From Bacteroidales bacterium Bact_11 (GTDB lineage Bacteria; Bacteroidota; Bacteroidia; Bacteroidales; UBA932), in assembly GCA_001603505.1 (NCBI GenBank), contig LUZC01000019.1, positions 1 through 32,682 on the forward strand: a DNA stretch of 32,682 bases. Reading direction: 5' to 3'. Of this stretch, positions 14,702 through 24,000 are shown piece after piece. Within the stretch, counting starts at the first letter, position 1. Each line of letters begins with the position of its first letter. The notes below the pieces were generated by a model. It was not told where the DNA came from. It made no database searches and worked only from the letters and a program-made list of their open reading frames with translations. A program made the translations under genes and the position numbers.

Positions 14702-16270
14702 TCAATAACCGGGGTTCTGGACAATATTCTCGTTCAGCATGACCTCCGTGTAAGGATAAGGCAGATGCTCGTGCTTGCCTGTCTTGAAACCATAGACCGA
14801 ACGGCCGCTGGGCACGTACGTGACAGCGCCGTTGGGTTCCATCTTCGGATAGTCCTTTCCCATGTCCTTGAGACGGTCGGCAGCGTCACCCCAACGGAGC
14901 AGGTCCTGGAAACGCTGGCCTTCGCCGCAGAGTTCCAGACGCTTTTCCGTTTTGATGTCGTTGAGCGTAACGGAGCTGAGGGAAGGAAGCTGGGCACGGG
15001 TGCGGATCCGGTTCACGTACGTGAGGGCCGTGGCCGCGTCGCCAGCCTGGAGGCTCGCCTCGGCGCCGATCAGCAGCACCTCCGCCAGACGCATCCAGAG
15101 CGGGTTCTTGGTATTGACCATCGCGTAGTAGGAAATCTCGTCGCTCATAAAGCGGCCCTTCCAGTTGAAGATACCGGTCGAAAGGGTGGCCATGTTCCAG
15201 ATCACGCCCATTTCGCGGAGCTCCTCATAGGTCTTGAGGGTCTGGGTGCGGCGGTAGCTGTTCTTGCCTTCATGCTTCTCGAACGTTTCATACAGGTCGA
15301 CGGTCGGAACCATGAAGCCCCAGCCGCCCGTGCAGGCGATATCGGAAGGAATGGTCATCTCGGAGCCGGAACTGCGCCAGGACACCATCGCACCGTAGAA
15401 GTCGAAGTTGTCGAACTGGTTGTCCAGGTCGTTGACGCGGATGCTCTCGAAGATGTCCTCGCAGTTCATCTTGTAGGCTGCGTGGCGCTGGTCGCCGTAA
15501 GGAGCGGCGGTGAACAGGTCGTACAGGCCGGAATTGATCACGGCAGCGCACATGTCGGCGGACTTCTTGTAGTAGGATTTATCACCCAGTTCCGTGGCCA
15601 TCCACAGATAAGCCTTGCCCAGGAGGGCCTGGCCGAACTGCTTGGTGGCGCGCCAGCAGGTGGCATCGTGGAGGGAGGACTTCTGCGCCAGTTTGCCGGA
15701 ATTCACGGCATACAGCAGGTCGCTCTCGATGAGGGCCCACAGGTCTTCGGTGCTGCCGTTGCCCTGTGCATACTCCGACGGAGCCAGCTCATGGTCCACG
15801 ATCGGCGGGTTGCCCCAGAGCGTGGTGAGTTCGAAATAGGCCCAGCCGCGGAACAGATGCGCCTCGGCTACGGCACGCGCCGCCGCCTCGCTCTGCGCGG
15901 GATCGATGTGTCCGATGATCACGTTGGCATGATAGATCAGACCGTAGTAGCCGCTGAAGGAGCTCTCGATCTGACCGGTCTCGGAGTTGAAGCCGAATTC
16001 GCCGAGGGCGTCCATGTCCACGTTGTCGCCGTGGGCGGCGCCGCCGGCATAGTAGTCGTCGGAGATGATATTCTTGACAAGCATCACGTTGTAGTACCAG
16101 CCACGGACGTCGCTGTACATGGTGATGGCGCCCGATTCGATCTCGTCGTCGGTCTTGTAGAAGGTATTGTAGTCGATGGCGCCCTTGCGGGGGATATCGA
16201 GCAGGCTATCGCAGGATGACAGGGCCAGGACGGCCGTCAGGAAAGAAAGCAGAATATATTTCGTTTTCAT
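14702..16270 (-). CDS. susD-like: SusD/RagB family outer-membrane glycan-binding lipoprotein
   Basis: 522 residues with an SPII signal (MKTKYILLSFLTAVLALSSC, lipidation at C20) followed by DSLLDIPRKGAIDYNTFYKTD, the usual SusD opening. TPR-like helices include AAARAVAEAHLFRGWAYFEL and LWALIESDLLYAV. The C-terminal part has LRLAEVLLIGAEAS-type sequence (WMRLAEVLLIGAEASLQAG), LTYVNRIRTRAQLP and EKRLELCGEGQRFQDLLRWG, all characteristic of RagB/SusD proteins. It lies 12 bp after the susC-like gene and forms the lid of the transporter, capturing the glycan at the surface. The ligand cannot be read from sequence. Normal family length; no damage seen. Confidence 0.96.
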   Translation of the reverse strand: MKTKYILLSFLTAVLALSSCDSLLDIPRKGAIDYNTFYKTDDEIESGAITMYSDVRGWYYNVMLVKNIISDDYYAGGAAHGDNVDMDALGEFGFNSETGQIESSFSGYYGLIYHANVIIGHIDPAQSEAAARAVAEAHLFRGWAYFELTTLWGNPPIVDHELAPSEYAQGNGSTEDLWALIESDLLYAVNSGKLAQKSSLHDATCWRATKQFGQALLGKAYLWMATELGDKSYYKKSADMCAAVINSGLYDLFTAAPYGDQRHAAYKMNCEDIFESIRVNDLDNQFDNFDFYGAMVSWRSSGSEMTIPSDIACTGGWGFMVPTVDLYETFEKHEGKNSYRRTQTLKTYEELREMGVIWNMATLSTGIFNWKGRFMSDEISYYAMVNTKNPLWMRLAEVLLIGAEASLQAGDAATALTYVNRIRTRAQLPSLSSVTLNDIKTEKRLELCGEGQRFQDLLRWGDAADRLKDMGKDYPKMEPNGAVTYVPSGRSVYGFKTGKHEHLPYPYTEVMLNENIVQNPGY

Positions 16271-16282
16271 AAGGCAGTCTGT

Positions 16283-19200
16283 TTAGAAAGTGATGTTGAC
16301 ACCGAATACCACCTTCTTGGAGGTCGGATAGTTACCCTTGTCCACGCCCATCGAGGCGCCCACGCCCACGATTTCGGGATCGAAGCCCGGATACTTCGTG
16401 AAGGTGAACCAGTCGTCCAGGGAAGCATAGATGCGGAACTGGTCGATCAGCGCTTTCTTGAGGAAGTGCTGAGGGAAGTTGTAACCCAGCTGGATCTGTT
16501 TGATCTTGAGGTAGGCTGCATCCATCACAACGCCACTGGAAGTGAGGAACTTGGCATAGTTGGAGGCGCCTGCCGCCGGCATCTTGCCGTCGGTGTGCGT
16601 CGGGGTCCAGCGGTCTTCCGTCAGGTAGAGGAGACGGTTGGACGTGTAGTCGATGTTGTTGAGCGCGTTAAGGATCTGGTTGCCGCCCGCGCCGGCCATG
16701 AACACCAGGAAGTCGATGCCTTTCCAGCCGGCGTTCAGGGTGAGACCGTAGTTGTAGGTCGGGATGCCGGAGCCGAGGTGACGCTTGTCGCTGTCGGCCG
16801 GGTCGGTGGTCGGCGTGCCCAGGGAGCCGTCTTCGTTGTAGTGGTTGAAGAGGGCTTCACCCGTAGAAGGCTCGATGCCGGCGAATTCATAACCGTAGAG
16901 ATGCCATGCCGGATAGCCGATTTCGAAGCGCGTGACCGTACCATAGTTGCGGACGCCCGTACCGGACAGACCGTCTTTCAAGGTCGGGTGCAGATAGGTG
17001 ACGCGGTTCCTCAGGGTCGAGAAGTTGCCGCTCACGCCATAGGTGAATTCACCGATCTGGTCGCGCCAGCGAAGTTCAAGCTCGATACCCTTGTTGTCCA
17101 CGTTACCGGCATTCATCGGAGAGGCGCTCACACCCACGATGGTGGAAGTGGTGATGCCCGTCACGATGAGGTCCTTGGTCTTCTTGTCGAACCAGTCGAA
17201 ACTCAGGGTGAGGCGGTCGCGGAGGAAGCGCATGTCGAGACCCACGTTGAACTGCTCGGAGGTCTCCCACTTGAGTTCCTGGTTGCCCGACATCGACGGC
17301 GCATAACCGATGATGTACTGGTACGAACCGTCGGAGTTCAGCAGGCCCGTCGGATACTGGCCCGTAGAGGTGATGTCGTTGGCGTAGGCATAGCCGCCCA
17401 GACCGGCGATGGAACCGTTCTGGCCCCAGCTGACGCGCAGCTTGGCAAAATTGACAACGCTCTTAAGCGGGAAGAAGAAGTTCTCTTCAGAAAGGGTCCA
17501 GCCCGCGGAAACCGAAGGGAAGAAGCCCCAGCGCATCGGCTTCGGCAGCACCGAGAGGTCGGCCGCGTCGGCACGGAAGGTAGCCTGGACATTGTAGCGG
17601 TTCAAGTAGCTCCAGCCCACGCGTCCGAAGTAGGAGTTCTTGCGGCTGAAGTTCTCCACGCCGCCGCCCACGCTCTTGGTCGCGGTCGGGGTAGCCTGGC
17701 TGATATAGTAGAACAGCGGGTCGTCGCGCTTGATACCGAAGTCGATGACACCGCCCGTATCGGAACCGCTGATACCTGCGCTGGCGCTGTAGCTGCGGGT
17801 CTGGCTATAGGAAGTACCGGCCATCACCGACACGTTGTGGCCTCCGAACTGCTTGTTCCAGTTCACGAAGTTTTCCCACTGGTAGTACATCGAGTTGCTG
17901 GCGCTGGCGCTGATCGACATATAATACTGTTTGGCGTAGCCCTCATTCACGAAATAGTCGTGGCTGTAGCCGTAGCTGTCGCTCGAGGAGAAGCGGTAAC
18001 CCAGGCGGGACGTGATGGTCAGGCCGGGGATCGGACGCAGGTTCAACGCGGTGGAACCGTTGATGTTGAAGCCCTTGCTGATGGAGTAGGAACGGTCGCG
18101 CTGCACGAGCGGGTTGACGTTCTCGGAGAGGTTGAACTGGGAAATACCGTAGATGCGGCCCTGTTCGTCGGTCAGCAGCACCTTGCCCTCTTCCAGGTAG
18201 TCCTTGATGAATTCAGGCTCCTGGCCCTTTTCATAGACTACCGGGGTCATCGGGTCGAGCTGCAGGGCGGCCAGCACGGCGGAACCGTAGTCGGAGCCTT
18301 CGGAAATGCTGCGGGCCTTGTAGTATTCAATCTGGTTGTTGGTCTGGACTTCGAGCCAGGGCTTGAACTTCCAGGAGGCGTTGATCATGCCGGTCACGCG
18401 GTTGTACACGTCGGCGTCGCCCACGAACATACCGTTGTTATCGAGGTAGGAACCGGAGATGTAGAGACTTCCCTGGTCGGTACCTGCCTGGAACGTCAGG
18501 TTGTGGTGGTGCATGAGCGAGTTCTCATAGGAAGCACCCAGCCAGTCGGTATTGGTGTGCTGGTCCCACTTGCCGTACACGTCGTTGAGGCTGATGCTAC
18601 CTTTTTCCATATAGTACTGGATGAACTGCTCGGAGTTCATGACCTTCGGGGTCTTGCCGAGGCTCTGGGAAGACAGCTGGTAGGAGTAGCTGATCTTGCC
18701 TTCGCCCTTACCGCGACGGGTGGTGATCATGATCACACCGTTGCCGGCCTCAGCACCGTAGATGGCAGCCGAAGCACCGTCTTTCAGCACCTCCATCGAC
18801 TCGATGTCGTTGGGGTCGATGCCGGCGATGGAGGTCGTGATACGGCCGTCCACCACATAGAGCGGGTTGGCGTCGTTGTTGGAGGAGATACCGCGGACGC
18901 GGATAGCCGGGGTAGCGCCCGGGCGTGCGGATGAAGCGAACGCCTGGACACCGGCGGTCTTGCCCTGGAGGGCAGCCTCCGGCGAAGTGATGGTACGGTT
19001 GGCGATGTCTTCCGATTTCACCTGCGAGATGGCGCCGGTGACGTCGGATTTCTTCTGGACGCCGTAACCCACGACGACTGTCTCTTCGAGCATTTCAGTG
19101 TCGGGGAGCAGTTTGACGTTGAGGGTCATGGTCTTTTCAGCCACGAACACTTGCGTCTTGAAGCCGATGTAAGAGAACTCCACGGAAACGCCTGCCGGGA

Positions 19201-19402
19201 CGGTAAGGGAATACATACCGTCGAGGTCGGTGGCGACACCGTGCGTAGTTCCCTGCTGGATGACACCCACGCCCATGAGCGGTTCGCCGAAATCATCGAC
19301 GACCTGGCCGGAAAGCGTCACCTGAGGCTGTGCGGACAGCGACCATCCGACGAGGAGGGCCATGCAGGCGACCGTCAGCCTTTTGATGAGGGATTTTCTC
19401 AT
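16283..19402 (-). CDS. susC-like: SusC/RagA family TonB-linked outer-membrane transporter
   Basis: 1039 residues. An SPI signal (about 1-24) is followed by a carboxypeptidase-D-regulatory-like domain (about 27-112: VTLSGQVVDDFGEPLMGVGV). Next come the TonB-box region ETVVVGYG and the plug domain (DVTGAISQVKSEDI, PLYVVDGR, MEVLKDGASAAIYGAEAGNG, VIMITTRRG). The beta-barrel ends in GVNITF with the terminal aromatic residue typical of outer-membrane barrels. No N-terminal STN domain is present, so it is not of the sigma/anti-sigma signalling type, in keeping with the HTCS next door. It imports oligosaccharides or other ligands across the outer membrane using TonB. It starts 21 bp after the carboxylesterase stop and 12 bp before susD. 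Confidence 0.97.
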   Translation of the reverse strand: MRKSLIKRLTVACMALLVGWSLSAQPQVTLSGQVVDDFGEPLMGVGVIQQGTTHGVATDLDGMYSLTVPAGVSVEFSYIGFKTQVFVAEKTMTLNVKLLPDTEMLEETVVVGYGVQKKSDVTGAISQVKSEDIANRTITSPEAALQGKTAGVQAFASSARPGATPAIRVRGISSNNDANPLYVVDGRITTSIAGIDPNDIESMEVLKDGASAAIYGAEAGNGVIMITTRRGKGEGKISYSYQLSSQSLGKTPKVMNSEQFIQYYMEKGSISLNDVYGKWDQHTNTDWLGASYENSLMHHHNLTFQAGTDQGSLYISGSYLDNNGMFVGDADVYNRVTGMINASWKFKPWLEVQTNNQIEYYKARSISEGSDYGSAVLAALQLDPMTPVVYEKGQEPEFIKDYLEEGKVLLTDEQGRIYGISQFNLSENVNPLVQRDRSYSISKGFNINGSTALNLRPIPGLTITSRLGYRFSSSDSYGYSHDYFVNEGYAKQYYMSISASASNSMYYQWENFVNWNKQFGGHNVSVMAGTSYSQTRSYSASAGISGSDTGGVIDFGIKRDDPLFYYISQATPTATKSVGGGVENFSRKNSYFGRVGWSYLNRYNVQATFRADAADLSVLPKPMRWGFFPSVSAGWTLSEENFFFPLKSVVNFAKLRVSWGQNGSIAGLGGYAYANDITSTGQYPTGLLNSDGSYQYIIGYAPSMSGNQELKWETSEQFNVGLDMRFLRDRLTLSFDWFDKKTKDLIVTGITTSTIVGVSASPMNAGNVDNKGIELELRWRDQIGEFTYGVSGNFSTLRNRVTYLHPTLKDGLSGTGVRNYGTVTRFEIGYPAWHLYGYEFAGIEPSTGEALFNHYNEDGSLGTPTTDPADSDKRHLGSGIPTYNYGLTLNAGWKGIDFLVFMAGAGGNQILNALNNIDYTSNRLLYLTEDRWTPTHTDGKMPAAGASNYAKFLTSSGVVMDAAYLKIKQIQLGYNFPQHFLKKALIDQFRIYASLDDWFTFTKYPGFDPEIVGVGASMGVDKGNYPTSKKVVFGVNITF

Positions 19403-19423
19403 AAATAAACTATTTTAGGTTGA

Positions 19424-20884
19424 TTATTGAATTGATGATTCGATGTTGAGGATCATTTTCCGGGGATACGGCTCCCATTCAGGCATGTCGTCGGCCTGCG
19501 GAATGCCGTTTTTGGCAAAATTGGTCCAGAGACGGCTGATGCGGTGGCCCAGCTCAACGGCATCGGCGCCGCCGCCCGTGAAGGTGCGGTGCAGCGCAAC
19601 ATTGTCGAACACAAACGGAATCTCGATGCAGTGCGTGCTGCCGAAGGCGCCGTCGAGGACGGGCGACTCCCAGGTAAACTGGTAGAGATACACGGGCGCA
19701 CAGCCGGCGGCCGTACGGTCGGCAGCCTGCTGCAGGGCCAGCGGCTGGAAGATAGGGTCTTCGCGGTCGCGGGTAAACTCGTGGAAGGTGGTGCCGATGA
19801 TGACAGGAATGTCTTTGGAAAGCGCGAGAGCCTCGGGTGTGGCGGGCTGGGCGGGAATCACTTCGCCGTCGACCACGGGGACCTGGCCGAAGAGGATGGC
19901 GTTGAGGATGTTCTCGGGGAACTGGCCGTCCTGCTTCGCTTCTTCGCGGACAGCGGCGATGGCGTCGTTGTAGGCGGCCAGCAGCTGTTCGTAGGGCACT
20001 TCGGCGATGGCGTCGATACGCGCAGGGCTCAGATGCAGGGCCTCGACCGTCTTCGCGCCGATGCGGCGGGAATACTTCGGATCCATGAGCTGGGTGATGG
20101 AGCCGCTCTCGACGATGGCCTTGCCGAACAGGCCCTTGGCCGAAGGCATGGCCATCAGCGTGGACACCTTTCCGCCGCCGCCCGACTGGCCGAAGATCGT
20201 GACGTTGTCGGGATCGCCTCCGAAGGCGGCGATGTTGTCGCGCACCCATTCGAGGGCCTTGACGATGTCGGTCATGCCCACGTTGCCGCTCTTGGCGTAT
20301 TTGGCGCCGTAGGCCGACAGGTCGAGGAATCCCAGCGCATTGAGGCGGTGGTTGAGCGACACCACCACGACGCCGTGGTCACGGGCCAGGTTGGTGCCGT
20401 CGTAGGAGATAAGTTCCTGGCCGCTGCCGGCGCGGAAGCCGCCGCCATGGAGCCAGACCATCACGGGACGCTTCACGCCGTTTTTCAGGCCGCCGGTCCA
20501 GATGTTCACCCGCAGGCAGTCTTCGTCGGCAAAGCCGTCGTCCCAATGCATGGCGAACGCCTGGTCGTCGGACCACCATCCGGCCCGCTTGTCCTGCGGA
20601 CAGGTGGGACCGTAGGCCCGGCTGGATCGGACTTCCGTCCAGGGATCGGGATCCGTCGCCGGCATGAATCGCTCCGCCTTGGCATACGGAATGCCCTTGA
20701 AGATGAAGACACCGCCATCGACGTATCCGGCAACGGGGCCGGAGACCGTCTGGACGGTCGCAGCCTTGGCAGAGGTCTCCAAGGCAGCCGGGCCGGCCGC
20801 GTCGGGCCGGTTGCCGGAAGGACAACTGCAGGCGGCGATCAGCACGACCGACGCCAGCAGGGAGGTAACAGGTAGTTTCCGCAT
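19424..20884 (-). CDS. Type-B carboxylesterase lipoprotein, first gene of the PUL operon
   Basis: 486 residues from ATG 20884. Lipidation is likely at C19 (VVLIAAC). The fold is carboxylesterase type B (PF00135): VSGPVAGYVDGGVFIFKGIPYA at the start, SEDCLRVNIW-like ADEDCLRVNIWTG, the oxyanion block VMVWLHGGGFRAGSG, GNVGMTDIVKALEWVRDNI, nucleophile S234 in FGQSGGGG, and the His region in GSTHCIEIPFVF. The usual nucleophile elbow is GESAGG; here it reads GQSGGG, an uncommon version. The start is set by the -7 box at 20893-20900; an upstream ATG at 20932 would precede the promoter. Type-B carboxylesterases cleave acyl or aryl esters. It is the promoter-proximal gene ahead of susC (21 bp gap), so its product may be made in step with the transporter. 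Confidence 0.9.
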   Translation of the reverse strand: MRKLPVTSLLASVVLIAACSCPSGNRPDAAGPAALETSAKAATVQTVSGPVAGYVDGGVFIFKGIPYAKAERFMPATDPDPWTEVRSSRAYGPTCPQDKRAGWWSDDQAFAMHWDDGFADEDCLRVNIWTGGLKNGVKRPVMVWLHGGGFRAGSGQELISYDGTNLARDHGVVVVSLNHRLNALGFLDLSAYGAKYAKSGNVGMTDIVKALEWVRDNIAAFGGDPDNVTIFGQSGGGGKVSTLMAMPSAKGLFGKAIVESGSITQLMDPKYSRRIGAKTVEALHLSPARIDAIAEVPYEQLLAAYNDAIAAVREEAKQDGQFPENILNAILFGQVPVVDGEVIPAQPATPEALALSKDIPVIIGTTFHEFTRDREDPIFQPLALQQAADRTAAGCAPVYLYQFTWESPVLDGAFGSTHCIEIPFVFDNVALHRTFTGGGADAVELGHRISRLWTNFAKNGIPQADDMPEWEPYPRKMILNIESSIQ

Positions 20885-20892
20885 AGTGCAAC

Positions 20893-20900
20893 CAAAATTA
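20893..20900 (-). promoter_or_regulatory. Promoter -7 box of the PUL operon
   Basis: The minus strand reads TAATTTTG, matching TAnnTTTG, 9 bp before the ATG at 20884, implying a very short leader. The nearest TTG upstream is 16 bp away, shorter than the usual 19-21, so basal activity may be low. A TTGCCGGCAA palindrome lies further upstream at 20940-20949. Confidence 0.5.
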
Positions 20901-20985
20901 TCTAATGCAAATTTCGCAATTCCGCTCTGCAAAGGCTTTTTGCCGGCAACAACTTCTTTTCTCCTTGTCCGAAATTCCTGAAAAC

Positions 20986-21023
20986 TTTGTTCAAAAATCT
21001 TCCTTTTTGTTTAAAATAATTCC
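20986..21023 (+). promoter_or_regulatory. Putative operator in the HTCS/PUL divergent region: direct repeats at 20 bp pitch
   Basis: TTTGTTCAAAAATCTTCC (20986-21003) and TTTGTTTAAAATAATTCC (21006-21023) match at 14 of 18 positions with an exact 20-bp offset. A weaker TTGTCCGAAATTCC lies at about 20965-20978. The second copy is 35 bp before the HTCS -7 box, nearly the same distance as in front of the first GH3 operon (34 bp). The GTTCAA core is shared with 3972 and 29664. The 171-bp gap holds no gene. Confidence 0.45.
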
Positions 21024-21043
21024 CGATTGTGTTGATTTCTATT

Positions 21044-21051
21044 TAAATTTG
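21044..21051 (+). promoter_or_regulatory. Promoter -7 box of the HTCS gene
   Basis: TAAATTTG is an exact TAnnTTTG match ending only 4 bp before the ATG at 21056, so the transcript would be nearly leaderless. No -33 TTTG at the standard distance. Confidence 0.5.
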
Positions 21052-21055
21052 GGAT

Positions 21056-24000
21056 ATGAAACGATTATTGGCATTTCTTTCCTTCGGCCTCTGCCTTGCC
21101 GCCTGCCATGGCGACAGGACGTCCGACCAGGATTTCAACAATACCGGCGGGGTGGTGATTTCCGACGCCCTCTCCAACCAGAAAGTCAACGCCTTCGCCG
21201 AAGACATCGACGGACACATCTGGATCGCGACCTCGCGCGGCCTCAACCAGTACAACGTGCACGAATACCACCAGTATTTCTGCACCGACGACACCCTCGG
21301 CCTTCCCGACAACCAGATCAACGACGTACATAGCAGCCGCGACGGACGCCTGTGGGCCGCCACCGTCAGCGGTGTAGCCTACCGCACTGAAACCGGTGCC
21401 TTCCACCGCCTCCTCCTCCCCGTCGAAAACCAGAACGTGCGCCGGATCCTCGAGGCGCCCGACGGCAGGATGTTCTTCAGCAACACCGAATCGCTGTTTC
21501 TCTACGACGAATCCGTACAGGCACTCCGCCCCGTGATCCGCGAGTACAACGCCTTCGGCGTGCCTTCCGAAGCCTGGGATGGCGACCGGCTATGGGTCAT
21601 CTCCGGCGGAAAGGAACTGCACTGCTTCGACATGCAGCGCTTCACACTCGAAGGCACCGTTCCCCTCCCCTTCACGGCCTATCACATCTGCAACGCAGGA
21701 AACGGCGAATTCTGGCTCTCCGGCGTGGGCAACCTTTCCATATACGACACCCGCACGGGCATCTGGAAGCCCCTGCCCGATGCCATCCGGAAGGATGCGC
21801 GCCTGATGAAAGGCGATGTCGACTACATTTTCGCCATCGACGACAAAACCCTGCTGCTCAACGTCATCGGAAAGGGTCTCTTCTGCTGGCAGCGCGCCAC
21901 CGGCCGTCTGCTCTACCAGGGCGATCCCGACTTCCCCTACGACATTCCCGAATCCAACACCCGTGTCATTTTCCGCGATAGCCGCCAGAACCTCTGGTTC
22001 GGCACTACCGACCAGGGCTACACCACTTCCTACCATTACAAGGACGGATTCAACAGCAACAAACACCTGACGTCCCGCTTCGCCGGCAAGACGGTCCAAT
22101 CGCTGTGCAACGACCACCAGGGCCGTCTGTGGATCTCCACGCTGCGCGACGGACTGTACGTGTGGGAGCCCGACGGCGGACAACTCCGGCAGGTCGAAAT
22201 CGCCCACCTGGTGCCCGACGCCCACATCGGTTATGTCCGCTGCGACAAGGTGTACTGCGATGCGGAGGGAGACCTCTGGCTGCTGTTCACGGGCAAGTCG
22301 CACGTCGTCTGCAGCCGCTACGAAAACGCCCGGCTCCGTCGGATCGACGGCTTTTCCTGCAGCAACCCCGTATCGATCGCCCAGGACGACCTCGGCCGCA
22401 TCTGGATCGGCAACACCAGCCCCAACCTCACCCGGTACGACAAGCACACGCACGCCACCGTCCAGTTCCCCGTCACCGACCAGACCGCCTGGACCATCAT
22501 AGCCGATCTCCTGGCCACCGAGGCCGGCCGGATGCTGGCCGCGCCCTTCAACCACACCATCGTGCGCGTCAACACCAACTCCGGTGAAGCCGAGCCCGTG
22601 GTATTCACCGACGAAGAGTACAAGGCCTGCATCCAACGCTCCGTGCTCGCGCCTGTCGACCTGTACCGCGACAGCGCCGGCGACACCTGGTTCGGCACCC
22701 TGGCCAACGGTCTGATCCGGTACGACCGGCAGACGGGCAACGCCTTCCCCGTCCCCGGCACCCCGTGCCTCGACATCAGCGCCATCCTCGAAGACCGGCA
22801 GGGCAATATCTGGGTATCCACGCTCTACGGACTGGGCCGCTACGACCGCACCGTAGGGCAATTCGTCAACTATTTCGCTGCCGACGGCATCGGCGGCAAC
22901 CAGTTCTCCGAGCGCGCAGCCTGCCGCCTGGCCGACGGAACCCTCGTTTTCGGCGGAACCCATGGCCTCACCGTGTTCAACCCGCTCGACGTGCAGGAAC
23001 GCCGCACCGTGCCCCTCGTGTTCGAAGACCTCAAAGTCCACAACCAGCTCGTGGCACCCGGCGAAGGGCAGCCCATCGAGCGGTCGCTTGTCCAGAAACC
23101 CGACGTCACGATCAAAGACAGCCAGAATGCCTTCAGCATCTCGTTCGCCGCGCTGGACTACAGCGAGCACGAGCGCTCGCACTACTATTATATGATGGAA
23201 GGTTTCGACCCCGCCTGGGTCGACGCCGGCAACAACCATGAAGCCTACTACGCCAACCTTCCCGCCGGAAAATACACCTTCAAGGTCCGCATCACCAACA
23301 ACAACCGGAGTATCGTCGAAACCGAAGACGCCCTTCATGTCAGAATCCTGCCACCGTGGTTCCGCTCGTGGTGGACCCGGTTGCTGATGTTCCTGCTGCT
23401 GGCCGGATTCCTCTTCGTGATCTGGCGGCTCTACGTCCGCATCGTCCTCGAAAAAGAGGCGCATGCACTCGCCCGTCAGGAAAAAGAACAGGAGCAGCGC
23501 CTCAACCGCATCCAGCTGAATTATTTCTCCAACGTAGCGCACGAGTTCCGCACCCCGCTCACCATGATTGCCGGGCCGGTATCTGAACTGGCCACCTCAC
23601 CCGATGTCAAGGGGCGCGACCGGAAGCTGGTGGGTGTGGTCCAGCGCAATGCCACCTGGATGCTGTCGCTCGTAAACCAGCTGCTCGACTTCAACCGCAT
23701 CGGCAACAGCAAACTGCAGCTCAAGGTCGCCAAGACCGACATCGTCGCCCCGCTGCGCAACACCGTGGAACTCTTCCGCTTCAACGCCGACTCCAAGGGC
23801 ATCGAACTGGGCGCTCATGGCCTGGAAGAGAGTTTCATCATGTGGGCGGATATCGACAAAGTGCAGAAAATCACCATGAACCTGCTCTCCAACGCCCTGA
23901 AATACACCCCTTCGGGAGGCAAAGTATCCATGTCGTTCGACGTGCTTCCGCGCGGCGATGTAGCGGAGCTGTTCCCGTTGGGCGAACAGGATACCGACGG

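Noticed and set aside
16466-18934. Open frame of 822 codons antisense to the susC-like gene
   Set aside because: Shadow of the SusC coding bias; no signal peptide, domain motif or separate promoter.
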